NCBI GenBank assembly: GCA_023374025.1
Contig: SIJG01000006.1
Span: forward strand, 1,069,814-1,133,813
Length of the DNA: 64,000 bases
Source: Heterodera schachtii
Lineage: Eukaryota > Nematoda > Chromadorea > Rhabditida > Heteroderidae
Direction of reading: 5' to 3'
Numbering within the stretch: the stretch's first letter is position 1; each line of letters begins with the position of its first letter. A program made the position numbers and the translations under genes. Below the pieces are notes generated by a model. It was not told the origin of the DNA, did not search any database, and saw nothing but the letters and a program-made list of their open reading frames with translations. Below are positions 54,520-64,000 of this stretch, one piece after another.

Positions 54520-57500
54520 TTTTCCATGCCAAGGCACGCTTTGACTGTTGGCTTAAGTGTCACGTAAACCTGAAAAATTAATTATTGTAATTTAATAATT
54601 TAAAACGATTGAATATACCCAAATTCCGAAAAGTGCCGTCAGTGAAACGGGAATTGCAACAATTCCTGCGCTAAATTGTGAATTAAGCAGTTTATTCATA
54701 ATTGTGGATTACGAAATTTACAGTGTCCACCTGACTACGCCCATTTGCAGTGTGACTACGGTAGCGGCGACGGCGCCGGACGCGGCGCCGCCGAGGCCGA
54801 CGCCGAACAGCGGCGAGTCGCCACACGCCAACATCGCGGAAGCGCACGTCGTGACGCGCTTCTCCTCATTCAATCGCTTGTAACGCTCTAATTCATGCTG
54901 AAAAGCCGAAAAAGTTTTGGGCAGAAATGGGGCACCATTGCTGAAATATCGCGGCAAAACAGTGAGAGTGCCCATGCCATTTACAGTACCCTTTCAATAT
55001 TCAATTGGGTACGGTATTCAAAAATTGCAATTATAGTAATTCAATTTAATCCAAACGCCGCACATTGATGGATTCTTGTAGTCGGGCCAAGTTGTTATTG
55101 CGCACATCACCAGAATATATTTTAGGACACCTAAATTTGCGTTAAGTTCGCTATTTCACTGTACCTTTGTCTCATTATTGATACGGTAGCATACTGAGTA
55201 GGGACCAAATACGGTACGTTACCGGTCGTAAATGTTCAGCGCCTTGATGCCGTGCTTTATGTGTGCCTCCTGCAGCTTCTTCTCCGCCATCATTCGACTT
55301 GACCGTGTCGCGCGATCCATCGCCCTACAGTACGCCACTTTTGCCTCCATCGCAAAATCCACGCAAGCCAATTGTAAATTACTGTAAAACAAACAAATTG
55401 AGCTCGTGGTAATGGGCCAAAAAACACCGCACGCGTTTAGAATGGCACGCGGGTCCGGCACTTCGACGGCACTGTCGAAAATGCGGGCGTATTCCTTAAA
55501 AATTAATAAAAAGCAAAATTAATTAGAAATTTAATATTAAAATACGCGACCACTCACCCGGACGCATTCGACGAATTTTCGGACGGTCATTGGCCGCCCA
55601 TTGAGCATTTTCGGCTTCAGCAAATTCGGTGCCACCATCGACTCGACCAGTCGCTTCACTTCGTCTCGGAACAACGGCTTCATGTCTGACAAATGAGCAT
55701 TTTTTTTTCTTGGTTTCCATTGGTTTCCCATTTTTCTTTTTGGCATTCCGTCCCCAATTCCCCTCCCCTCTCCTTTTTTGCCTCCCTCCCCCTTTCCAAC
55801 CTCCCTCTCCGTCTTTCCCCCACCTTTCACTTGTCCCCTGAATCCCGAGTTGGGCTCCGCCACTTTTGGGCCCGGGTGTGGCAACAAATAGCAACTGGTG
55901 CCGTCCTTAAAACATTGTCTGATGTGCCGTCGCACTTCCGCCAACGGCGCGCTGTTTGCCACACTTTTTCGCCCATTTGCCGAAATTTTACGGTCAGTGG
56001 CACCGTCCGCCGGAGGGGACAAAACTTTCTCCTAAATTCAGAATTTATTTTTTTTTTCCGTTTTATATTATTTTACGTATTAATTTATCTTATTTTTTGG
56101 GCGGCTGCACTTTATTTATCTCTTTTCTCATTAAGAGAGATTGGCACCCTGCTTAATTAAGCCAATGTTTCACTTTTGAATTGTCCTTACCAATAATCGA
56201 TTTCCCCCTTCCACACCGTAAATCATCTCATCGGTGAGCTTAAAATCGCGGATGAGGAAGGCCAAGCGCTTAAATGAGAATTTCAAAAAGTATTTTTTAA
56301 AGGCCAAATTAGTCACGGGATTAAAGTGAGTAAAGGGGGTTTATCTCCTCTACAGTATCATCCCCCAATCTCGCCTGGTACGGTTTGCCAAATTCCTTCG
56401 CCTCTGCGCTGGCCAATTTGCCGTAGTCGACAAAGCTTGAAAGGACTGCCAACGCTTCATCCGGAATGCCTTCCGCCATTGTGTAGCATTGGACAGAGCT
56501 TAGCATCGTGGACAGTGCCAACAGAGCGGGTGCCGTGGGGGAGCAGCCTAAATGATGAAAAGACGAATTATACAACAGAAAATGCCAAAATTTAAATTTA
56601 AAAATCAAAAATGGGTCGGACAGTTGCCTGAGAATGCCGAGCCGTGCTGAGTGCCGTTCCCATTGCCTCCGCACGCGTTGCCTCCGCTCGGCTGCTCAAA
56701 ACACCCTTGGGTGTCCATCTGTGTGCCAAATTTGGATTAAACCCCAAACAAATTGGGGGTGCTAATTGAGGACCAACAAAACGGCGTATCGTTCTCCGTT
56801 TGGTGTGTCTATCAGAATGGGCTCTGCCCAAATCCAAATGCCCGCCGTGCAACGCTTTTGGCCCGACTTGTACAGAAAACCCTTTAAATTTTAATAAAGG
56901 TATTCGCCGCTTTTTTGAGTCAGTCCGTCCGTCACCTCGACGATGTCGTCGTCCGTTATCCATTCTTCCAACTCCAATTCTTGCTAAAAAATTATTTTAA
57001 CATTTTCTAATTAGAGTCCAATTTCTTAATTAGGCATTGCTCCCAGTTAATTACTCTGTTAATTTGTTCATACATTTTTCTGTGTGTATTGCATTTTGTA
57101 CAAATAGTCCAAAAAGAAGTTCAGCAGCAGACTTTTGCCCTTTCGATAAGCGCCCGCCATGCTAATGACCACAATCTCAAAAAATTAATTATACAATACT
57201 TTTTCAACACTTTTCTTTTAATTTTAATTATTTGTATTTAATTAATTGATTTTTGTCCACTTTGAATTTTCTTTTATTTTAATAATTTATTATTTTTTCT
57301 CCAATTTTCACTTTTCGATTTGCTATTGACGAATGGCCAAGCACCGCGTTCAGTCCGCCTTTGTTCAGCTTCAGTACGTTCGGGTTGGATGAGCTCGGCA
57401 CGAACAGTTGGACGGGCTTCAACCCAAAAATGGCATTGATTTTGTCGTTTCCCCGGCTTTTCCGCCCGCTTTTGCCCACCCTTATTCGGTTTCTGTTCTC

Positions 57501-57941
57501 CATTTGGCACTGCGTTCCGCGTTCGATCGCCGCAAAGTTCGGCTTGTAATAAATGAACTGTTGCGGTTGGCTGTTTCGGTTGTCCTGCGCGTACTGCTCC
57601 GCCGCGTCTTCGTCGTCCCCGCGCGCCTCTTCCGCTCGCTGCCGCGTCCAATTCCCGCGCGGCGCCGCTGCTGCCTTTTCGAATGCGCTTGCGGTTGTTG
57701 TGCTTGTCGGAGTTTTGGTGGCGGTCGCCTGTCGACTCACAGCACACGCGTTCAAAGCCGGGATAAAACAAAACTTCAACGGCACGCCAAGACCAGCCGC
57801 CGCGCCCCGCGTTGGCTGGTCCGGCGCCGCTCGCCGCTGCGCTGCCGCGTACTGCGCGCGTTCGGCCGCGCCACGCGCCCGCCGCACCGACGCGGGCGGT
57901 GTCTTTCGCCTTTTGCGCCGGGTGCACGACAAACTGAGCAT
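54520..57941 (-). CDS. atln-1: Atlastin (ER-shaping dynamin-like GTPase)
   Basis: Multi-exon minus-strand gene. Atlastins are ER membrane GTPases that drive homotypic fusion of ER tubules. The G1 P-loop is VVISMAGAYRKGKSLLLNFF (about 57.15 kb). A conserved GIWIWAEPILIDTPNGERYA segment follows, then G3 DTQG (about 56.70 kb), LALSTMLSSVQCYTMAEGIP and G4-type FLIRDFKLTDE. The middle domain contains VRRHIRQCFKDGTSCYLLPH and CVDFAMEAKVAYCRAM. Near the C-terminus are FSAFQHELERYKRLNEEKR, a paired hydrophobic hairpin (GVGLGGAASGAVAATVVTL and IVAIPVSLTALFGIWVYVTL) and a short tail. The chosen ATG (57941) gives an Ala/Arg/Gln-rich N-terminal extension of about 170 residues before the LKPVQLFVPSS that usually opens the family; a shorter start is possible. 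Stop at 54520-54522. Confidence 0.88.
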
Positions 57942-60430
57942 TTGGCCAACGCTTTCTTTTCGCGTTTTGCGTAGCTTTTTAAGCGGACTTTTTGGCCATT
58001 TTTTTTTTGAATTTTTGAATTACCACTGGCCTTTCCGGTGCTTTTGCCATTTCACTGTTCCGTTTCACATTTTCCGCGAGGAACACTTGGCCAAAAGAGG
58101 CAAAAAGCCGCGGAAAGCCATGGGAAATCCAAAACCAAAAACCACTTTAAATTGGCATTTGCTTAAAAAGATAAAAATGAAAACAAATTTTGCCAATGTT
58201 AAGGCTTTTTCACGTGCCAATGTGAAAATCGCAAATTTTAAAAATGAATTTGTGAGAAAAAGCGACGGATTCATTCAATTTAATTGAATTAAATTGGTAT
58301 TATTAGCATTTTTTATTGAATCAATGATTTAAATATCAATTTGCTTTGGAAATAAAAAACAAATTTGAGCGCGCAAATTCACTTAAAATTCGACGAAAAG
58401 ATGGGAAAAACTGCGAAATTTGACACCCAAAAACCTTTTGGGGAAAGTGACGGGTGAACAAAAAGCCATTTTTGGTGGTGGGGGAATTTGTAAAATGTGA
58501 ACGAATTTTCAAAAATTAAGCAAAAATTTAAGTTATTATTTAAAGGGAAAAATAAAACTGTAATCTAATAAATTAATAGTTGCTTAATTAAACGGCACAT
58601 TTTAAATTTCGCTGTTTTTTCTTAGGAATTTTTTTCCTTCGGTGGAATTAATGGCCAAAGGGAATTCGCAGGCGAAGGGCCAAACGATGGCCAAGCCAAC
58701 TTAGTTTATGGGGTCTGAAGGTGACAATTTTGGCCCGGGGGGAGGGCATTCATTCTCTGCTGCTGGCGACGGCTGTAACTCATTAAAAAGTGCGCCGGGG
58801 GGGGGGCGAGGGATTGAATTGGCGTCGGCACTCAGTGACCATTTTCACATGTCAAAAGCCAAACGGGCGGAAAGAAAGTGAGGGAGGCACCAAATCGCTT
58901 TATTTAATTAAATGAGTTAACAAAAAGCCGCTTTAAAACAAAAGTCATTGTTTTAAAAAGGTAATTGGCCTAAATATGCAAGACTAATAATTATTTAAGT
59001 GCAAATTGGCACTTTCTGCACCTCTCCGACCTCCCAAATTGAGGGTTTTCTGAAATATGTATGTTATTGCATTTAAGAATATGTGCAATTTGTTTTATAA
59101 TGTAAAGGGAATGAAAGGGGCGAAAATGCCAATAGTGACTAAAATTAGGCTACAAAAATGGCAATAAAAACATAAATAGACAAAAAAATTAAAACAAAAT
59201 TATGGCAATTAGAAGAAAAAAAAAGCCTAAGGGCAAATTAGAAAAGGCACCAGTGAATTTGGCATTTCCATTTTGGCACAGAATGCCAAAATTGAAGCGG
59301 AAAAGCAAAAGCCAAAAGCATCATTGCTTTTAGTAATTTTATTTAAAAAATGCGTCTTTGCTTCTGTACGGAGTGCCTTTGCGCACCTCTCCCCCCCCCA
59401 TTGATTGTCAGTCGCTTCTCCCCCCCCCCCCCTCTTACATAAGCTTCGGCTTCTCCCCTCGTCATGGATCGATAAATCTTTTGGGATAAGCTTAGCCCCC
59501 CCCCCCCCCCGCGGCCAAACGATCGTCGGAGGCGGGGGCGGCCGGCAAAATAATGTGCTCGACTCGTAATGGGTGCAATTTGACGTGTTGGCAAAGCCTG
59601 ACAGAGACGCGGACGCACAGATTTGGCCAAATTGGAAGGCATTTGCCCCAAGGCAAATCCCCCACTTTTATGGGACAGCCAAAGCGAATTTAAATTCGAA
59701 TTTTCGGAATTCAATGCAAATTTTCAATTCAATAATCGCCTATTTTTCTCATATTTTCCATTTTGGCAGTAAATGTTCCGATTTCCCTTGTCAAAGCATT
59801 CTGTGAAGTTTTCTTCGAGTTTTTTGGCCAATATTTTTTTTTTGTTTGCTTTCTGTGGTGAATTTGATCATTTGATAGGCGATTGATGTTCACACAGCGT
59901 ACGATTTGTTTTGTTTGTTTAACTTTTTGTCGCTGCTTTTTCCATTGAAATTTAATTTTAATGGAAATTTAATTTTAATTTGAGAATTTTATAAACAAAC
60001 ATTTATAATGGTAGCGTTAATTGAAAATTTGTTAAATTCAATTAATTAAATGAAAACGCCGAACAAAAAGACAGGAAAATGTAAAAATTTTGTAAGCAAT
60101 GAATGAATGTTCAGAATGATCACAGTTACGGGTTTGTTAATTTATAACGGCATTAAACAATTCGAATAATTTGATGTGTCTGATCATTAAACATTTGTAC
60201 CAATCAATAAATCAATCAATCAATCAGTTGTCTGGTCTTTGATCGAATGTCCGACTTTGGGCCAATCGATTGTCTTAAAGTGATCATTGGTGCACTAAAA
60301 TTTCAGTTATGCTTTTCAAATGCCTAATAAATTTCTTCGTAGATCACTTTTTTTAAGACAATTGTTTAAGAATTCGGCTTAAATGGCTTCGTCTTGGCCA
60401 ATAATCCCTTCCGATCACTTTTTTCCTCCT
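57942..60430. other. Intergenic region upstream of atlastin
   Basis: AT-rich DNA between atlastin and the four-TM gene, likely holding the atlastin promoter. Includes poly-G or poly-C runs at about 58800, 59392, 59420 and 59493-59510 and ATCA tetranucleotide repeats at about 60205. No coding exon is supported. Confidence 0.5.
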
Positions 60431-61782
60431 CAATATTTCCCCGTCGCTGTTGATGATCCGCTGGGCATTTGCTTCTGCTGCTGCTGTACGTGCTGAAGAC
60501 GTCGGAGTGTGGCCACGGGAATTCGGAAATTTGTGCCGCTCGGCCGAGTTCCGCCTGCGCCGTATCCATTCGCCGCGCGCTCAAACCTCTCGACTTTTCG
60601 CAATTTCGCGTAACGATAAAAGTGGCAGACGATGCCCTGGGCAATCCACAGCAAAATCACCAACAGCACCAGACCCAACTCGGCCTCACGCAGCCAACCG
60701 CTCAGCTCCAACCGCCGAGCGTAGTGGCGCCACGCAGTCGCTAAACGCCGAGGGAAATTTGGCAAAAAAATTGTGACAAAACGTGAGAAAAAAGTGGGAG
60801 GAATCCAGCCCAGATAAGCCCGAGACTTTCAAGCTGGGCTTGACGACAGGAGGATTATGAATAAGCCAACCTGGCCGTCCCCCTCTAATCGGCCACAAAT
60901 CGTCGCTTTTTTGGGATCATTCCCTCGGCATTTCATCCACCAATTAATTACCAATTGTATTTTGGCGCATGTGCTCATGCTCAGAGCCGTCCTCTGTCTT
61001 CACCACTGTTTTTTCTTCATATGCGTAATTGTCCCACTGGTGCTGTTCCGTCTCCGTCTCCCTCTCGTCGTTGTTGTTGATCAACTGCTTCAGCAGAGCC
61101 GGGTCCGTCTCGGCGAGGAGCAGCGCAAAGAGAGAAAGTGCCAACGCGCAAATGGACAAACCCTGGGGGGAGAGGAGGGCACAAAAACAGTTTGGAATTT
61201 GTAAATGTAGATTGGTACATTGACAATGAGGAACAGCAAGCTGTAGCTGGACTTGTCCGCCCACCAGGCGTAAATCAGTGCCAGCGAAGCGCCCGCGTTG
61301 AACACCGCCGGCAGTGCCAAACGCCAATACGGGTGCCATCCCTGCAGAGACAGCCAAATAAGGAAGGCATTGGTCAGCAGAAATTGGACAGCCACACACA
61401 ATGCCAAACTCTGAGCGGAATTTGAATTTGATAGAACCCAATTGGCATTTGCCAGGATAATTTTTTCATTTATTGAAAATTTTAAATCAATTTAAATAAA
61501 TTTTTGGTTATCATTCACTGAAATGAATAAAAAAAAATTTCAAATTCCATCGAATATTTGCTTCAAAATCTTTATTAATTAAATTAATTATGATTTTTTT
61601 GTCTCGTCCATGATATGAATAAGAAAATTGTTGACGCTTTTCTACAGAATTTTCCATACCGTATGCCGACTCTTTTCGTTAATTACTTTAATTAATTAAT
61701 TAATTGCTTCTTTCGCCACCTCAGTGCGCATGCTGATGCATCCCAACGTGTAATATTCGTAGAATTTGTGTTTGCTTGGCAT
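60431..61782 (-). CDS. Four-TM integral membrane protein (LAPTM-like nematode family)
   Basis: Four exons (61720-61782, 61219-61410, 60952-61162, 60431-60740) join in phase. The protein begins MPSKHKFYEYYTLGCISMRT, typical of nematode four-TM proteins in which a Cys/Tyr-rich start and SMRT precede TM1. TM1 is ALCVAVQFLLTNAFLIWLSL, TM2 ALPAVFNAGASLALIYAWW, TM3 LLFLIVNGLSICALALSLFA and TM4 LGLVLLVILLWIAQGIVCHF. An acidic loop of about 50 residues lies between TM3 and TM4. The tail is Gln-rich and ends GSSTATGKY. Function is unknown; similar folds are found in lysosomal LAPTM proteins. Assignment rests on topology, not on a family motif. Confidence 0.7.
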
Positions 61783-63060
61783 TTTGTCCGGCTGTTTGCC
61801 CGCGTCGAGTGACAGTGCGGCAGAAGAGACAAAAAATGTCTGCTGATTGGATGGCGATTGTTGGTCAGCTGAACAAATGGCATAATTGAAACTCCAAACG
61901 CAACCAATGGGCAGCGAATCGAAATTTAATTTTCAATGAAATGCCATCGAAATGAAAAGGAAATGGCACAAAAAGTGCCATCGGAAAGAAAAGCAAGGCA
62001 TTTGACTATATTGGCCAAAAGGGAAGGCAAAGCACTTGCACATAAATGATAGGACTAATTAGGGAATTCTTACACGTTTCTGTCTCATTAGAGATTCCAC
62101 ACACAATTGAATTGATAAATGGCATAACTAAATTCGGATTCGCTGATCAGTGATCAGATTGGCTTATCAATTGCCATTGATTTGGCGTGCCATTCGTCCC
62201 CCTTTTCCATGCTTTTCCCTCCCCCGCCAAATGTGTGCCACGCCTTCCGCTTCTTCTCTTTGCTTCTTCCCTCTCATCGTCCGGCTTTTGATCGCTTTCC
62301 CCCGTGAATGGATGAACTTTGCCCCTTTTTTTCTTACCGCCGCTCGGTGGGAATGGCGGCGGTGATCGCATTTGGGCTGACTAAACTTCAACAGCAACGG
62401 GGGCAGCAGCAACCCGCGGTTTTTGGCCTCGTCACAAAGTGCAAATGGTTTTTGTTTGTTGGGGACGGAATGCCAAAAGATTTTCAAAAAATTTAAAAAG
62501 CGTTGGCTTTTGGTGTGACGGGAAATGGGCTTTTTAGACCGAGGGATGATGGCTTTGATTTCGGAGTGTTTGCTTTACTGCCTCTGCGAAATTCAGTCAG
62601 CACGGCCCAATCCAACGCGGAAAAGCGCCGCGGGGGACAAACTCGGCGCCTTTTCAATTTGCTCACCTTTAGGGAGTGGGCCAAATTTTGGCTTAATGAC
62701 GTGCCAAAATTACAACGAAATATTTAATTGGCTGTCTTTTACATATAATTTTATGGCTTCGCTGATTTTGGACGTGTCAAACGATTGGAATGCTTTTTCT
62801 GTTGGGTCGGCTCGGCTTTTCCTCCTTCGATTTCTCATGCCCTCAATGCTTTATGTTCTTATTTGGTTAAGGCGTCCCTTTGAATGCATTTGTCTCTGTT
62901 TCTCATCCCATCAACCAGCGACTCTTTCTTCACTATTTCTTTTATCTTTCCGTCTTTCCACCCTACTATTTCTCTCTTATTTTTCTTTTTCTTTGAATCT
63001 CTTCAATAATTTGTTTCCGTGGTGAAATGAATAATGAATGAATGGCCTACGAAGGATCAC
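61783..63060. other. Upstream region of the four-TM gene; no gene recognised
   Basis: AT-rich with pyrimidine-rich tracts. A 166-codon + frame at 62525-63025 is Leu/Phe/Ser-rich low-complexity and lacks domain features, so it is not called. Confidence 0.45.
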
Positions 63061-63089
63061 TACAAAATCAGCTGCTGAAGGTGGCGGTG

Positions 63090-63275
63090 AAATGGCCAAA
63101 AGAGAGAGGGAAGGAAATAGCATTGAATATTGGAGAGGGGAAAGAAAAAAAGACAATGAAAAAGGGAGAGAAGGAAAAGAGAGGGGAAAAGAAAAAAAGA
63201 TAATGAAAAAGGGAGAGAAGGAAAAGAAAAAGGGAGAGAAGGAAAAGAGAGGGGAAAAGAAAAAAAGATAAACCA
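63090..63275. repeat. Purine-rich GGGAAAAGAAAAAAAG repeat
   Basis: Imperfect tandem repeats of GGGAGAGAAGGAAAAG and GGGGAAAAGAAAAAAAGATA for about 190 bp; all frames are open only because of the bias. Confidence 0.75.
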
Positions 63276-64000
63276 ATGAATTGACAAAAATGATTGGTCA
63301 AAGAGCCACAAAAAATAGAAAGACAGCAGAGCAAACGGAGTTTGGCCAAAACAAAACAGTCGCAGTTGGAGAAGTGCCCAATTGAATTGGAGGCGAATAA
63401 TTGTGAATCATTTATCATTTGTTGGCATATGACAAAACACTCACGAAAAAGCCAAAAAACACATTTAATTCCTAAAAATAAAACTCATTTTTATTTTTAG
63501 AAATTAAATTCTGAATGTTCGCCTAATCCGACTTTTGCCCGAAGGCACCACGCTTTTCGCCATTAAAGTGAATTAAATTGGATAAAAGTAACTGAACACC
63601 ATTTTTTGTGAAGTATATTGAAATAAGAAAAACAAATTTTTGGAATCGGATTAATTATCAATTTACTTCTAATGAAAATGTATTTAATACGCCGCTATTT
63701 TCTGGTGCCAAATAGCATTTTTTATTACAAGAAAAAACTTCTTGGTCTGATGGCATATTTTTGAATTTTTTTTTTGAATTTATAAATGTTCACATGCATT
63801 CTACAGTTGTGCTTTCTTTGTCCACTTGATCTCGCATTGAACAAAAACTAATTCTCGAGTGTTAATTTTTAAAAACTTTTTTTTTTTGTATTTGCTTAGC
63901 ATTTGCCGTCCTTTGCCTTACCTTTGGCACAATTGTCCATTTGCCAATTGAAAAATTAATTGGTAATTTTGAAGAGTATATTCTCGAGTTTTTTGATCTC
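63276..64000. other. AT-rich end of window, no gene recognised
   Basis: High A+T, T-runs and no splice-supported coding frame on either strand. Confidence 0.4.

Noticed and set aside
57553..58287. A 244-codon + strand frame
   Set aside because: Antisense to the atlastin first exon and then low-complexity AT-rich DNA; no domain and no splice support.
62525..63025. A 166-codon + strand frame
   Set aside because: Leu/Phe/Ser-rich low-complexity translation of pyrimidine-rich DNA.

Overview
The window comes from a nematode. Introns are short and AT-rich with TTTTCAG-type acceptors. The main gene is an unc-89 (obscurin-like) ortholog, and there are also a worm-type casein-kinase-1/TTBK gene and a chemoreceptor-like 7TM gene. 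GC-AG intron use, abundant miniature elements and small secreted peptides fit a tylenchid, possibly a cyst nematode (Globodera/Heterodera), but the genus is inference.

1-32 kb (+): the 3' part of unc-89. About 38 Ig domains, a Lys/Glu/Pro repeat, an FN3 domain and a first kinase domain (PK1, which looks catalytically dead) are followed by an interkinase region, Ig, FN3 and a second kinase (PK2, motifs intact). The SH3-DH-PH end lies upstream of the window. An exon with an in-frame stop before PK1 suggests a kinase-less isoform. One intron hosts an antisense gene for a secreted Gly/His/Tyr-rich peptide. Other introns hold foldback elements, including an ~840-bp near-perfect palindrome.

32-41 kb: a transposon nest. 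It holds a 3'-truncated, RT-deleted BEL/Pao element (- strand) with one LTR, a + strand retroelement remnant with a degenerate protease and an LTR, and a ~1.06-kb foldback element.

41-44.3 kb: a candidate small secreted peptide gene (-) diverges from an intact CK1/TTBK-like kinase gene (+). A second small secreted ORF (+) follows.

44.3-49.6 kb: a second, nearly identical copy of the unc-89 3' end (interkinase tail, Ig, FN3, PK2), starting abruptly inside an exon. The sequence just upstream of the breakpoint supplies a TATA box and an ATG in frame with the duplicated exon, so this may be a new chimeric kinase gene. Three hAT-like miniature elements date the event: one is in both copies and one is private to each copy, both private ones with 8-bp target duplications and the empty site preserved in the other copy.

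50-64 kb: a 7TM receptor gene (+) with a GC-AG intron, an unrecognised gene (-), an atlastin gene (-) and a four-TM protein gene (-), separated by AT-rich DNA with poly-G tracts and simple repeats. No tRNA, rRNA or CRISPR was found.

All exon models were read by eye; nothing was aligned against a database.
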